A DNA stretch of 64,000 nt from an uncultured Anaeromusa sp. (GCF_963668665.1 NZ_OY764902.1:1987501-2051500), one strand, 5' to 3'. Positions 35,779 through 46,265 are shown, numbered from the stretch's first letter. A program made the numbers and translations. The notes: a model not told the origin generated them from the sequence alone.

Positions 35779-35832
35779 CTTACACGACAGAGTGTTAGGC
35801 GCGTTTACAACTTGCAGAAGCAGTGCTATATT
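35779..35832 (+). promoter_or_regulatory. Promoter with conserved upstream box (chemoreceptor 3)
   Basis: CTTACACGACAGAGTGT box at 35779-35795, TTTACA (35804-35809), 17 bp, TATATT (35827-35832). Aligns without gaps to 31495-31548. The following 285 bp to the gene hold no credible frame. Confidence 0.65.
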
Positions 35833-36119
35833 ATATTTAACGATTTATTCCAATATAATGAAAAAACAAATAAGCGTTTCCTTAAAGATTTTTATGATAC
35901 TGTGTAGATTAAGCAAGAGCCGTCATCTTATACGAAGAAGGTGTTACGCAAGCATTGAAGCAGGCGATTTTGTAATGTAATTAGCTGGGAAAATCACACA
36001 TCTAAAGAATACATAATGTAACGTATGGCGGGAATGGTCTTGGCGCGATTTGTAAATGCGTTGCTTGGCGCATTCAAGTTAGCGTTGTAATAAGCAGTAT
36101 GCCGGAAGGGGTTTTAACG

Positions 36120-37835
36120 GTGAAATTTTTTTCGAATCTTAAAGTGAGTTTGAAGTTGGGGATTCTTGTCTGCGTGGCTGCGTTTTTTGTGGGCATTGTA
36201 GGCTATACAGGATATCATTATTTGTTGAAAGCAAATGAAGATATGACTGATATGTATCAAAACAGACTTTTGTCTATAAAATGGCTGAATGAAAATCGCA
36301 GCCAAATTAGAGGCGTTCAGGCGAATTTATTGGAAATGATGATGACTACCGATGACAAACGTCATATTGAGCTGAAAGCGGATCTGGATAAACGGGCAGC
36401 CCTATTTAATGAAAACTTGAACAAATACGAACAAACAAAGCTGGATGAAAGAGAAGTAAGTGCCTTAACTAAAGTAAAGGATACCCTGCAAGCGTACCGG
36501 CAGGCGCGGGAAGACGTCATTAGGCTGGCCATGCAAAATAAAAACGCCGAGGCTTATACTATGTATGAGCAGCGTGTGAAAAAGACATTGAACGAAGCGA
36601 ATAAAGAATTGGTAGCCTTGACCGAGTATAACGCCCAAAAAGCGGATGAACTTAACAAGGCCAATGATGCGGAATTTGCAGCCGTTAAGAAGATGATTCT
36701 CGGGATTCAAGCAACGGCGCTGGTGCTGTTGGCCTTGATTGGATTCTATATTTCAAAGCTGATTATCAAACCCATCAATGTCATGCTGGCTTTTAGCCGC
36801 GAGCTGGCTAATGGAGATTTTCGCAAAAAACCGCGTACTTTCGCTTCCAAAGACGAATTCGGTCAACTGGCAGATGCGTTAATTGAAGTACGCTCCACAA
36901 TCCGAGAGCTAATGAATCAGATTCATGTATCGGCGGAGCAGGTAGCGGCTTCCTCGGAGCAATTGACGGCAAGCGCCGATCAATCGGCTCAGGCGGCCAA
37001 CCAAGTTGCCATTACCATCACTGAGGTTGCGAAAGGGGCGGAAGAACAGCTTGCCAGCGTGGAAGAAACGTCGCAAGTAGTCGAGCAAATGTCAGGGGAC
37101 ATTCAACAGATCGCGGCTAATTCGCTGCAAGTGTCCAGGCAATCGCTGCAGGCGGCGGATAAGGCAAAAGTCGGAAATCTGTCGGTAGAAAAAGCAGTAT
37201 CGCAAATGTCTCAAATTGAGCAAACCGTGACTAAATCTGCGGATGTCGTGGCTAAGCTTGGCGAGCGCTCCCGGGAAATTGGACAAATTGTTGATACCAT
37301 TTCCGGGATTGCCGCTCAAACGAATCTTTTGGCGCTGAATGCTGCGATTGAAGCGGCTCGCGCCGGAGAGCAAGGACGTGGTTTTGCGGTTGTAGCGGAT
37401 GAAGTCAGAACTTTGGCGGAGCAGTCCCAAGAGGCGGCTAAGAAAATCGCCATGCTGATTAATGAGATTCAAGGAGACACGGAAGAAGCGGTAAGGGCTA
37501 TGAGCGACGGCACCAAGGAAGTAAAAATCGGGGCGGAAGTTGTTGCCGATTCGGGAACTGCCTTCAGGGAGATTACCGAGCTAGTGGGGCAGGTGTCTAA
37601 TGCGGTGGGCGATATATCAAAGGCCATTGAGCAAGTGGCCTCGGGAAGCGAGCGCATTGTTCGTTCGGTGGAAACCATTGACGAACTAAGCGAGAAAGCG
37701 TCAGGGGAAGCCCAAACGGTATCGGCTGCAACAGAGGAGCAATCGGCGTCAATGGAAGAGATTGCTTCTTCCAGTCAGGAACTTGCCAAGCTGGCGATGG
37801 AATTAAGGGAAGCCGTAGGCAAATTCCAAGTATAA
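36120..37835 (+). CDS. Methyl-accepting chemotaxis protein 3 (four-helix-bundle sensor)
   Basis: A 571-aa chemoreceptor, same length and domain plan as receptor 1: short N-terminus, membrane helix about 12-33, 4HB_MCP sensor, membrane helix about 190-212, HAMP, MCP signalling domain with the [20 protein letters not shown] tip. GTG at 36120 is chosen: GGAAGGGG lies 7 bp before it and the N-terminus then lines up with receptor 1 ([14 protein letters not shown] against [14 protein letters not shown]). The ATG at 36099 has no ribosome site. Receptors 1 and 3 are recent paralogues with a shared promoter type. Confidence 0.92.
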   Translation: MKFFSNLKVSLKLGILVCVAAFFVGIVGYTGYHYLLKANEDMTDMYQNRLLSIKWLNENRSQIRGVQANLLEMMMTTDDKRHIELKADLDKRAALFNENLNKYEQTKLDEREVSALTKVKDTLQAYRQAREDVIRLAMQNKNAEAYTMYEQRVKKTLNEANKELVALTEYNAQKADELNKANDAEFAAVKKMILGIQATALVLLALIGFYISKLIIKPINVMLAFSRELANGDFRKKPRTFASKDEFGQLADALIEVRSTIRELMNQIHVSAEQVAASSEQLTASADQSAQAANQVAITITEVAKGAEEQLASVEETSQVVEQMSGDIQQIAANSLQVSRQSLQAADKAKVGNLSVEKAVSQMSQIEQTVTKSADVVAKLGERSREIGQIVDTISGIAAQTNLLALNAAIEAARAGEQGRGFAVVADEVRTLAEQSQEAAKKIAMLINEIQGDTEEAVRAMSDGTKEVKIGAEVVADSGTAFREITELVGQVSNAVGDISKAIEQVASGSERIVRSVETIDELSEKASGEAQTVSAATEEQSASMEEIASSSQELAKLAMELREAVGKFQV

Positions 37836-37877
37836 TTTATAGAGTTAGAGAAGATTATAGTGCATTGATAATGAAGA

Positions 37878-37919
37878 AAAGGCTGCTCCCTTTGTTTTAA
37901 AGGGGGACAGCCTTTTTTT
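37878..37919 (+). terminator. Terminator after chemoreceptor 3
   Basis: AAAGGCTGCTCCCTTT (37878-37893) pairs with 37899-37915 with small imperfections, then seven T. Confidence 0.8.
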
Positions 37920-37958
37920 GCTTGCAAGCAAGCGTGGGGCGGCGAAGGTATGAGACTG

Positions 37959-38507
37959 TTATTTCCGATGGTAAATACATTGGAAGTGGGTAGTGGTCGA
38001 AGCTGGGTTGTAGTAATGATGCGGCTGGTCGGCTCGAAAGAAGAGAGTGTCGCCTTGTGATAAATGGGAAGAACGGCCATTGATAGTTACAATTAAGGCT
38101 CCTTCTATTACAAAGACGTATTCATTAGAATAGGCGTCGTGGGGAGTGGAATCGTGTGTGTGCATCGAGTCAAGCTCGGCAATAAAAATGCCAACAGGAG
38201 AAAAGGAATTCGAAAAGACAGGCCATAAACGCAAGCCGGCTTCGTTGTCGATGAGTGGCGTCTTTGATTTTTTACGTACAATTTCAAGAGGATATTCATG
38301 AGTTTCCAATAAGTCACCTAGAGCAACTCCTAGGCCAACCGCGATTTTCCAAAGGGTATTAATGGTTGGGTTGGAATCGCCGCGTTCGATTTGGCAGAGA
38401 AGGGCTTTGCTAACCCCGGAAGACTCGGCAAGTTTGTCAAAACTGAAATTTTTTTCTTTGCGCAAACGAATTACATTTTGGCTGATGATTTCGTTCAGGT
38501 TGTTCAA
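37959..38507 (-). CDS. XRE-cupin transcriptional regulator
   Basis: A 182-aa regulator: helix-turn-helix of the XRE type in residues about 8-65 (LAESSGVSKALLCQIERGDSNPT), and a C-terminal cupin domain with HTHDSTPHD, EYVFVIEGAL and HLSQGDTLFFRADQPHHYYN, which can hold a metal or small ligand. TTG start behind AGGAG. Proteins of this class often control amino-acid or polyamine catabolism. It stands alone, convergent with receptor 3 and divergent from the PAS/PucR regulator. Confidence 0.9.
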   Translation of the reverse strand: MNNLNEIISQNVIRLRKEKNFSFDKLAESSGVSKALLCQIERGDSNPTINTLWKIAVGLGVALGDLLETHEYPLEIVRKKSKTPLIDNEAGLRLWPVFSNSFSPVGIFIAELDSMHTHDSTPHDAYSNEYVFVIEGALIVTINGRSSHLSQGDTLFFRADQPHHYYNPASTTTHFQCIYHRK

Positions 38508-38917
38508 AATAAAAACTCCTCTCTTTGAAAATGTGGGAAAATGCTTGCCTCTCTTTATTTTATTGAGCGCATTACGTTCAAAGCAGGATGAAGAGCAGCC
38601 TAGAAGTATTGTATCATATCGAACGGCTGCGTAATAACGTCATTGGGTAGTATGGTGTTAAATTGCATGATTTGAAAGGTATTTATTAGGAGAATATAGA
38701 AATTAGATAAAAAAACTTAATCTTTGATGTGGTACAAGATCGATTTTATTATGTAGAGTATTTCAATATATGCTCATTTGCTACGCTTACATATTCTAAG
38801 TAAGTGTATTTTTTATACGCGGTTTGATTTCTGAAAATTAAAAGTGCGCGTATTGTTTCCAATGGGTAATAAGTTTAAGCGGTTTAGGTAAAATGAACTA
38901 ACAGAGGAGTCGTAGGT
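38508..38917. other. Divergent regulatory region
   Basis: 410 bp, AT-rich, no gene seen. It holds a candidate promoter for the PAS/PucR gene (separate entry) and an inverted repeat CTTAC...GTAAG near 38785-38804. Confidence 0.4.
38724..38752 (+). promoter_or_regulatory. Candidate promoter of the PAS/PucR gene
   Basis: TTGATG (38724-38729), 17 bp, TATTAT (38747-38752), leaving a leader of about 160 nt. Confidence 0.45.
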
Positions 38918-41368
38918 ATGGAAGAGATTGTGAATGGTTTTCAAACAGTCAAAGCATTAATGCAGCAGCAAATCGAGTTCTATAAGAAAGCGAATGAAGG
39001 AGAGACAATTGAAACAATGATTACTCCCTGCTTGCTTGTGCTTGATAAATTTCAGAATGTTACATACAATAGTAGCTTTTGGAGTGATTATTCCGATTTT
39101 GCATCGGATGGCATTTCAACAACCAATATACTCGAAGAAAGTGTAATTATAGAGTATTTACAAGCTAAAATAGATGATATTGATAAAATAATGAGAGAAA
39201 AAAAGAAAAATAAAATTTTGTCAGGACCTATCTCTTCTCGGATTGGAATTCGCTATATGGAATTTTGCATTTTGCCAATTTTTAAAACTGAAGATGAGGT
39301 TGATGGGGTTATTATTTTAGGAAGAGATGCAACTAAACAGGTGATGTTAAAAAAAGAGCTTGAAGCCGCACAGTTGGCTCATATGAAAAATGAAGCGTTT
39401 TATAAGCAGGTTTTCAATTCTACGCAAATTATTTTTGCGCTGCATAAGCTTATTTTTGATGAGAACGAACAAGTAATTGATTTTGAGTATATTGATTTGA
39501 ACCCTGCATATGAACGGGAAACGGGGTATTCGTTAAAAGATTTGAGCGGAAACACGCTGTATTCTGTTTTTCCGGATCCAAGCAAACATTCGGCAGACTG
39601 GCTGCGTCTGTTTCGTGAAGCGGAGCAATGCGGTAAAAGCATTACGATTGAGCATTCCTATTGTGGAAAGGATGTCTGGTATCGGACTTCGATTTGCTCG
39701 CCGCAAAAGGGGTATGTAGTAACTTTTTCTGAAAATATAACCGAGTATATAACACGTGGAAAAATACTTAAAACTAAATTGTCGCAATGGAAAATGGCGC
39801 TCCAAATTAGCAAGCAGTTTGTTTGGCGGTGGCGAATAGAAAAGAATGATACTTCTGTAAAAAGTTGGTTTGACAATAGTCTGTTTGAGGTATCTTCTGA
39901 ATGCGAAAGTGTAATTGCCGCAAGCTCTTTTAAAGATCTTAAAACGGTCACTGAATGGTTGGCGTTAATGTACGAGAGTGATCGATGGAGAGTAAAAGAA
40001 GAAATGGAAATGGTAGCTGCACAAAAGATGGATGCTTTTGAACATGAATTTCGCGTGAATGATACAGAAGGGCTACTCCGATGGATGAAGCTAGAAGGGA
40101 AAAAAATATCCGACTCTGAAGAGTCTGTCGAATATATCGGGGTGTGCTATGATTTTTCTGTCACAAAAACCAAAGAAGCGCAACTTATGAAACAAAATGA
40201 GTTTTACGAAATATTGGCGGATAGCATCGACGATATAATCTTACTTTTACAATGGCAGGGATGTTGTAAAGCGAACATTGTATTTGTGAATGACTATTTT
40301 TATCGAAAACTCGGATATGAGCCGTCTAAAGTGAAAGAGATGTCTCTTTTTGATGTTTGTGCAAGAGGGATGGAAGAAAAATTGCATAGCTTTTTTCGAG
40401 AAGTAAATCGCAGGGGGAATGGAGTAACCGCCTTGGAGCTTCAAAGTAAAGAAGGCGTTAAAACATGGTTTGAAATTCGAGGATACCGATATATTAATGG
40501 TATAAACAGCTTTTTTTCATTTGTATGTAGAGATATGAGCGAGAAAGAGGAACAAAGGACCATTTTTTATCATGCTAGAGAAAGAGAAAAGCGAGACAAG
40601 GTGTTCGGAGCCGTTATCGCTGGTGATACAGCAGCGATTAAGCAAGGTCGAAAAATACTCCAGAATCAAGGCGTAAGCTTATTGAGGAATGAAAAGTTAC
40701 TTTGTGTTGTGCTGGAAGTAGATGCTATAAATTTTGTTGAAGATCAATATGATAAGATCGTGAGCGTACTTGCCATCGTTGAAAAAAATAAGGACTGGGT
40801 GTGCTGGAAGCAAGAAAATACGGTTTGTATTATAGGGGCTGTACTGATTGATGAAGAGGAACTAAGGGGCATTAAGCAAGAACTTGCCACTTCGGTTGCG
40901 CGTGTTTTAGAAGAAGCAATTCCTGAGGTACAAGTCTTGATTGGAGCAGCATCTTTTTTTGAATGTTTAGGAGAACTGAAAGATCGAATTGCGGACTGCA
41001 GGATGGCAGTTAAGATTGGGAAGAAACTGTGGCCAGAACGCATGATTTTCCACTTTGAAGAAGTAGAGCTATATAAACTGTTTTTTGATGTTAAAGATAA
41101 ACGATTGGTGACGAATTATGTCCATCAAGCACTGGGGAGTTTGTTGAATTATAGAGGGAATAAAAGAGAAGAATATTTAAAGATGCTGGAAGTGTTTTTG
41201 GAGGCGGATAGCCTTTTGGAGACTTCGCGGAAAGTGTTCATTCATCACAAGACAGCGGAAATGCGGAAGAAAAAAATCGAAAAAATTTTAGGAGTATCCT
41301 TAGAAGACGCAGAAACAAAAATGCGTTTAAAAATGGCATTCCATTTAAAGAAACTTTTCGCTTGTTAA
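38918..41368 (+). CDS. Multi-PAS transcriptional regulator with PucR/CdaR-type C-terminus
   Basis: An 816-aa cytoplasmic regulator. Several PAS-like sensor units follow one another: about 20-150, 165-270 (NPAYERETGYSLKDLSG), 285-400 (PAS_3 type, WRWRIEKND ... HEFRVNDTEGLLRWM) and 405-530 (NDYFYRKLGYEPSKV). The C-terminal third (about 560-816) resembles the GGDEF-like middle and terminal helix-turn-helix of PucR/CdaR regulators: RNKREEYLKMLEVFLEAD, then LLETSRKVFIHHKTAEMRKKKIE. Start ATG behind AGAGGAG. No membrane segment is seen. Its signal and targets are unknown; the neighbouring receptor genes suggest a sensory role. The first PAS assignment is the least certain. Confidence 0.8.
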   Translation: MEEIVNGFQTVKALMQQQIEFYKKANEGETIETMITPCLLVLDKFQNVTYNSSFWSDYSDFASDGISTTNILEESVIIEYLQAKIDDIDKIMREKKKNKILSGPISSRIGIRYMEFCILPIFKTEDEVDGVIILGRDATKQVMLKKELEAAQLAHMKNEAFYKQVFNSTQIIFALHKLIFDENEQVIDFEYIDLNPAYERETGYSLKDLSGNTLYSVFPDPSKHSADWLRLFREAEQCGKSITIEHSYCGKDVWYRTSICSPQKGYVVTFSENITEYITRGKILKTKLSQWKMALQISKQFVWRWRIEKNDTSVKSWFDNSLFEVSSECESVIAASSFKDLKTVTEWLALMYESDRWRVKEEMEMVAAQKMDAFEHEFRVNDTEGLLRWMKLEGKKISDSEESVEYIGVCYDFSVTKTKEAQLMKQNEFYEILADSIDDIILLLQWQGCCKANIVFVNDYFYRKLGYEPSKVKEMSLFDVCARGMEEKLHSFFREVNRRGNGVTALELQSKEGVKTWFEIRGYRYINGINSFFSFVCRDMSEKEEQRTIFYHAREREKRDKVFGAVIAGDTAAIKQGRKILQNQGVSLLRNEKLLCVVLEVDAINFVEDQYDKIVSVLAIVEKNKDWVCWKQENTVCIIGAVLIDEEELRGIKQELATSVARVLEEAIPEVQVLIGAASFFECLGELKDRIADCRMAVKIGKKLWPERMIFHFEEVELYKLFFDVKDKRLVTNYVHQALGSLLNYRGNKREEYLKMLEVFLEADSLLETSRKVFIHHKTAEMRKKKIEKILGVSLEDAETKMRLKMAFHLKKLFAC

Positions 41369-41375
41369 AGAGCGC

Positions 41376-41427
41376 AAACAAAGCACAAAACATATCTGCA
41401 AAAGATATGTTTTGTGCTTTGTTTTAT
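41376..41427 (+). terminator. Terminator after the PAS/PucR gene
   Basis: Very long perfect 22-bp stem (41376-41397 with 41403-41424), loop 5 nt; the arm ends in GTTTTAT. Confidence 0.8.
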
Positions 41428-41613
41428 CTTGAAAGGATGTTGTTGGAGAAGATGCTAAAAAAGAAGTAAAAAATGGAAAAAACAGCGAAGTTGTTCTTTG
41501 CAAAACGTATCTTTTCAAGATATAAACTGTGTGGATTATGTTTGTTATAATAACATAACTGCAATTTAGAACGAACTTCCTTTAATACTTAATGTGGCAA
41601 AGGAGTGGTACAG

Positions 41614-42398
41614 ATGAAAAAAGGTAAAGAAAATAATTGTGGAATGACTCCCATTCTTGACGTTATTTCTAATCTCATTTGGCAAATGTTTTCCGACGCT
41701 GCGATGGTGGTGCGCGGGGATGGGCGGATTGAAATAATCAATCGTCATTTTTCTGATTTGACGGGGTATTCATTGGGCGAAACGTTAGGAAAAACGACCT
41801 TGGAACTTAAACTTTGGAGTAATCCGGAGGAACGGGCGGCGATACTGAAGCTTCTTGTCGAAGGGCGAGAGGTGACGGATTTCGACGCCGTTTTTTGTAA
41901 TAAAACAGGGGATCTCATTTTGACAAAAATACATGCTCGACGCTTTGAATTGAGAAAGAAACCGTACTATATAGTGGTCATACAAGAGATCCGAAGGCCG
42001 ATGTGCTTGGAACGAAAAAACAAACTGAATAAGGATAGCTTGCTGCTGCGAAGTCAAATGCTATTAGCGGCGGCAAGCTTAGTGCAATTTGGACCATGGG
42101 AATATAATGCCGAAACCGATAGCTTTCTTTTTGGGGATGATTTCTATGCAATCTATGGAACCAGTGTAGCGGCGGAAGGACGCATTATGAGTTTTGATAG
42201 TTACGTTAGAAATTTTGTTTACTATAAGGATGCTTGGGTGTTTGAAAAAGAAAAAGATAATTTGCTAACTGGTAATGAAAATCTATTTAAAACAATACGG
42301 GTGCGAATGCATTCAAGGATATTACTTTAGCAAGCCTATGCGAGAGGATGATGCGATCGAGCTTTTGCAAAAATATCAAAAAATAGGAGGCGTATGAT
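41614..42398 (+). pseudogene. PAS-...-EAL signalling gene with central deletion
   Basis: The open frame from ATG 41614 (ribosome site AAAGGAG) codes for a PAS domain (FSDAAMVVRGDGRIEIINR, GYSLGETLGK) and the first part of a PAS_3-like domain (FGPWEYNAETDSFLFGDDF), and stops at 42328-42330. From about 42295, in the +1 frame, the sequence reads LKQYGCECIQGYYFSKPM and on to a stop at 42396-42398. This is the typical C-terminal end of an EAL (c-di-GMP phosphodiesterase) domain. The region between, normally a GGDEF and most of EAL, is missing. So an original PAS-PAS-GGDEF-EAL protein of perhaps 800 aa has been cut down. The remaining 238-aa PAS protein could still be made. Confidence 0.8.
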
Positions 42399-42824
42399 GT
42401 GGGGACTTACGGAGCATGGATTTCGAAAAGTGAAGCATATGAACAAGCCCAAGTGACGCCGCTAGAGGCAAGGCGTTACTTGAATGCTTTCTTAAAGCTA
42501 GCGCCTGAAGCGACGCTTGAGAACGGGCGCTTGGTTTCTGAAAGCGTTCCGGAAATTCTTCGTAAATTTAAGTTTATGGAGTCTAGCGGGTTAAAAATGG
42601 AAGAGATTGAGCAAGCGTTAGAAAAAAATCTTGCTCCGCAAGGCGAGTTGCTAGCAGAAAGACAGAAACGAAGAGAATCGCAGCCAATGCTCCAGGCGGT
42701 CATCGCGATTTTGACAGAGCAGGCAGATGTGCAGCGCAATATGTTTGAAGTATTCACCAAAGAAATTGCGAATTTGCAAGAACGCATTACTGTTTTGGAA
42801 AAGAAGAGGCAACAGGCGCCTTGA
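42399..42824 (+). CDS. Small HTH/coiled-coil protein of unknown function
   Basis: A 141-aa protein. The first 70 residues (SKSEAYEQAQVTPLEARRYLNAF, VPEILRKFKFMESSGLKMEEIEQAL) resemble a MerR-like DNA-binding arrangement; residues about 88-138 are a predicted coiled coil rich in Glu, Gln and Leu. GTG start behind AGGAGG, one base after the stop of the EAL remnant. MerR-type identity is inference; no effector domain is seen. It may have been co-translated with the intact EAL gene. Confidence 0.6.
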   Translation: MGTYGAWISKSEAYEQAQVTPLEARRYLNAFLKLAPEATLENGRLVSESVPEILRKFKFMESSGLKMEEIEQALEKNLAPQGELLAERQKRRESQPMLQAVIAILTEQADVQRNMFEVFTKEIANLQERITVLEKKRQQAP

Positions 42825-42884
42825 AGGCGATGAAAGTTCTTTTAAGGCAAAGAAAAGAAGTTTTTAAACGGGAGGAGACCTATT

Positions 42885-44579
42885 GTGAAAATGAATTTGA
42901 CTGCTAAAATGATTGCCTATTTCTTGCTTGTTTTATTGGTATCTTCAGCCGGGTTTTCCTATACCGCTTGGAAAGTAGACGATTCTGCTAAGCTTACTTC
43001 TGAGGTGAGGGGAAAGTATCTGCCGCGATTATTGAAAACGACGGAAGCTAATGCAAATCTTGGTGTAATTATTGGTGATTTGCGAGGTTTCTTTATTACG
43101 AAAGACCAGCAACTGGTCAATGATTATAAGAAAAAATCAGAAACAAATCGAAAAGCCTTAGACGAGTTGATTAATGTGTCCTATACAGCCGAGGGAAAGA
43201 GAGTGTCTAATGAGCTTAAAACCTTGAGTAATCAGTATTTTGATATTGCAGATACGAAGTTCATTCCATTAGTGCAAGCTGGAAAGATGGATGAGGCAAC
43301 CTTGGTGATGACGCATGAAATGAAGCCGCTAGCTACGACTCTTTCGGATAAATTTGACGCATATCAGGAAATGCGGAATAAGCAGATGAGTGACATCCTT
43401 ACAACCGCAGAGGAAAATGCAAGCTCGGCAAAGAATGCAGCTATCTTTGCCGGTATTTTGGCAACTATATTAGGTTTGGCTATCGGCTTTTTTGCAGCGC
43501 GGCGTATTGCGCGCCCCGTAAATGAGCTTGCGGCGGTTGCGCAAACGGTTGCGAGAGGGGATTTGACTCAATACGTAAAAGTGGAAAGTCAAGACGAGAT
43601 CGGACATTTAGCAGCTTCCTTCAACACCATGATTGACCAATTAAAGGCGCTTCTTGGTCAAGTAAGTAAAACGGCGCATCACTTGAATGCGGCATCTCAA
43701 GAAATGGTGGGGGTGGCGCAGGATAATTCGGCTACTATGCAGCAGATTGCGGCGTCAACCGAAGAAATTTCAGCGGGCCTAGAAACCGTGTCGGCTTCGA
43801 CGGAAGAAGTTACCGCTTCTTCCGAAAATATGGGAGCCAATGTTCATCAAGTGGCTCAAATTGCGGACGAAGGCTCTCGAGTGGCGAAAGCTGTCGAACA
43901 ACAAGCGCTTAATTTGCAGCAAGACGCCAGAAATTCGAGTGATACGGCGAACGCAATGTACGGCGGGATTAGTGCGCGTGTAACAAAAGCAATTGATGAC
44001 GCTAAAATTGTTAATGAAATTTCGACAATGGCCTCGTCCATTGCCGCGATTGCGGGACAGACGAATCTTTTGGCTCTTAATGCAGCGATTGAAGCGGCCA
44101 GAGCTGGAGAGCAAGGGCGCGGCTTTGCTGTTGTTGCGGAGGAAGTGCGCAAGTTGGCTGAAGAATCCGCTCGTGTAGTGGGGAATATTCAAGGCCTGAC
44201 GCAGCAAGTGGAAGCGGCTATCGAAGTGTTAGTGAATAACGGCAATGATATGCTGCAGTTCATTGACGGGACCGTGAAGAAAGACTACGCAGCCTTTGTT
44301 GACATTGGTCAACAGTATAAGAAAGACGCGGATAGCTTCCTTTCGGTAACAACAGGAATTGGAGATCGCATGAAGCAGATCGTGCAAGAAGTAAATGAAG
44401 TCAATAAAGCCATTGAGTCGGTTGCGACAACAATCACGCAAAGCGCCGATGGGGCGGAAGAAATTGCCAAGGGGACTACCGACACCAGCCAAGGAATTGA
44501 TCAAATGTCCCGTGCGGCGACGGAATTAGCGAACGTAGCGGAAGAGTTAAACAAATTAGTGGGGGCCTTTAAGATCTAA
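42885..44579 (+). CDS. Methyl-accepting chemotaxis protein 4
   Basis: A 564-aa chemoreceptor: membrane helix about 9-30, helical sensor about 31-185 with a [13 protein letters not shown] segment, second membrane helix about 186-207, HAMP ([13 protein letters not shown]), and a signalling domain with [20 protein letters not shown]. The signalling domain differs from receptors 1-3: it has extra residues around [21 protein letters not shown], so it belongs to another receptor length class and may use a different array. GTG start behind GGGAGGAG. Confidence 0.92.
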   Translation: MKMNLTAKMIAYFLLVLLVSSAGFSYTAWKVDDSAKLTSEVRGKYLPRLLKTTEANANLGVIIGDLRGFFITKDQQLVNDYKKKSETNRKALDELINVSYTAEGKRVSNELKTLSNQYFDIADTKFIPLVQAGKMDEATLVMTHEMKPLATTLSDKFDAYQEMRNKQMSDILTTAEENASSAKNAAIFAGILATILGLAIGFFAARRIARPVNELAAVAQTVARGDLTQYVKVESQDEIGHLAASFNTMIDQLKALLGQVSKTAHHLNAASQEMVGVAQDNSATMQQIAASTEEISAGLETVSASTEEVTASSENMGANVHQVAQIADEGSRVAKAVEQQALNLQQDARNSSDTANAMYGGISARVTKAIDDAKIVNEISTMASSIAAIAGQTNLLALNAAIEAARAGEQGRGFAVVAEEVRKLAEESARVVGNIQGLTQQVEAAIEVLVNNGNDMLQFIDGTVKKDYAAFVDIGQQYKKDADSFLSVTTGIGDRMKQIVQEVNEVNKAIESVATTITQSADGAEEIAKGTTDTSQGIDQMSRAATELANVAEELNKLVGAFKI

Positions 44580-44649
44580 GAAACAGGCTTTTGGGTCATC
44601 GATAAAGCGGTTATGCTAATGCAGGTAGATGCTGAAAACGAAAATTTTG

Positions 44650-44687
44650 AAAAGATCTGTGCGAGTAATCTTGTGCAGATCTTTTTT
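44650..44687 (+). terminator. Terminator after chemoreceptor 4
   Basis: AAAAGATCTG (44650-44659) with CAGATCTTTT (44675-44684), extended by wobble pairs, T-run to 44687. Confidence 0.75.
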
Positions 44688-44878
44688 ATGCGTTTAAAAT
44701 CATTAAAGGCAAAGGGAATTGCTGGAAATAAATACAATATAATATTAAAATCTCAAAGGAGCGAATGAAAAAGGAGAGAAAGGAATAAGGAGTTTGTTGC
44801 AAGTCGAAAGGCTGTGAGCATAGGCAACTTTCCCTGAGGCGCTCGTAATGCAATAAACTGCAAAGGAGGCGAACTGGA

Positions 44879-46042
44879 TTGTTAAATACGACAAAGCCAA
44901 GTCCGGACAGGCAAGAAGTTTTGGCGCCGCGAATGTATTTTTTAGATCATTTGCGATCTTTTATTATTATCTTGGTTTTAGCTTATCATGGAGCTTTGGC
45001 CTATATGGTTCGGGGGCCGCAATGGTATTATGTGGTTGATACGCAAAATAGCATTCTCTTTAATGTCGTTGTGACCATTAGTGATGTCTTTGTCATGCCG
45101 ACGTTGTTTTTTCTTGCGGGATTTTTTGGCGTTCGCTCTTTGCTGCGAACCGGCCAAGTCGCTTTTTGGCGGAGCAAAGTAGTAAGGATTGTTATTCCCT
45201 ATTTTATGGGGATTCTGTTTTTAGCGCCGGCTGTGAACTATATTTATTTTTTAAGCCGTTTTGATACGCCGCCGGCGTATCTAGATTATTGGTGGAAGAT
45301 CTTTTTTGGTCTGGCGCGTCAACATGCTCATTTATGGTTTTTGGGTGTGTTGACCGTCTTCTTTTTAGGATTATCGCTTATCTTGCGTTTTTATAAACCG
45401 CTGGAATGCATTGAGAGTCAGCCTGCGTTGCCATCTGGAAAATTTATCGCAGGATTTGGGTTGGCGACAAGTATGGCCTTTTTTGGTGCAAAACAGTTCA
45501 TTGCTGATTTTACCTGGATTATGCTGCCTAATCTGCTCATGTTTCAACCGACACGCTGCACTTTTTATGTTTTCTACTTTGCGTTAGGCGTTTATGCGTA
45601 CCGTAAGCAGTGGTTTACTTCTTGCGGTTATATGCCGAATGTGAAATTTTGGCTGCCAATGGCTGTTTTATTGGGCGGTATCTATGCTCGCTATAGAATG
45701 GTCTTCTGGTCTAAGCGAGAACTGACGGTAGTGATGCTTGGCAATGATTTATTGTATGGGTTTTTCTGTTTGGCAGCTGTATTAGGATTGATCGCGTTAT
45801 TTCATCAACGAATGAATTACACCACGAATCTATTGCGTAAACTAGCGGGGAATTCTTATGCAATTTATTTTATTCACCAACCTGTTTTAATGTTGAGCAT
45901 ATTAGTGATTCGTGAATATCCGCTGCCCGTAGGTATAAAATATGTACTTGCTTGCTTTTTTGCTTTGGTGATCTGCTATTTGATTTCCGAGCTTGTTCTT
46001 TCTCGCTTAAAGCCTTTTCGTGTGGACAAAAAAGCGGGCTAA
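44879..46042 (+). CDS. Membrane acyltransferase (acyltransferase 3 family)
   Basis: A 387-aa integral membrane protein with about ten hydrophobic helices. The early LDHLRSFIIILVLAYHG segment carries the catalytic-type histidine of acyltransferase 3, and AGFFGVRSLLR follows at the usual place; a late SYAIYFIHQPVLM is also a family mark. Such enzymes O-acylate glycans, lipids or glucans (OpgC/OafA-like). TTG start with AAAGGAGG nine bases before. Monocistronic between two terminators, substrate unknown. Confidence 0.85.
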   Translation: MLNTTKPSPDRQEVLAPRMYFLDHLRSFIIILVLAYHGALAYMVRGPQWYYVVDTQNSILFNVVVTISDVFVMPTLFFLAGFFGVRSLLRTGQVAFWRSKVVRIVIPYFMGILFLAPAVNYIYFLSRFDTPPAYLDYWWKIFFGLARQHAHLWFLGVLTVFFLGLSLILRFYKPLECIESQPALPSGKFIAGFGLATSMAFFGAKQFIADFTWIMLPNLLMFQPTRCTFYVFYFALGVYAYRKQWFTSCGYMPNVKFWLPMAVLLGGIYARYRMVFWSKRELTVVMLGNDLLYGFFCLAAVLGLIALFHQRMNYTTNLLRKLAGNSYAIYFIHQPVLMLSILVIREYPLPVGIKYVLACFFALVICYLISELVLSRLKPFRVDKKAG

Positions 46043-46106
46043 CGAAAATTAAGAATGCTTTTAGCAATTGGTGCGGTTTTCTAACGCTGCGGCAATAGCG
46101 AAATAA

Positions 46107-46148
46107 GGCTGCTCTCTTGGTAAATTCAAGAGTTGCGGCCCTTTTTTT
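46107..46148 (+). terminator. Terminator after the acyltransferase gene
   Basis: GGCTGC/GCGGCC outer stem and CTCTTG/CAAGAG inner stem with a small bulge, then seven T (46142-46148). Confidence 0.7.
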
Positions 46149-46265
46149 ACTATACCAGAATTTATAAGTTTTTACGGCTGAAAAACCTAGGGTTATCAAG
46201 GGCTGGGAGCTTCTGGGGAAACGGCGGCATAACTGCATTTGAGACAAGATTTCCGCGCGCCTCGC

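Noticed and set aside
35686..35980. Two short plus-strand frames before chemoreceptor 3
   Set aside because: They overlap a terminator and the conserved promoter; low-complexity translation, no ribosome site.
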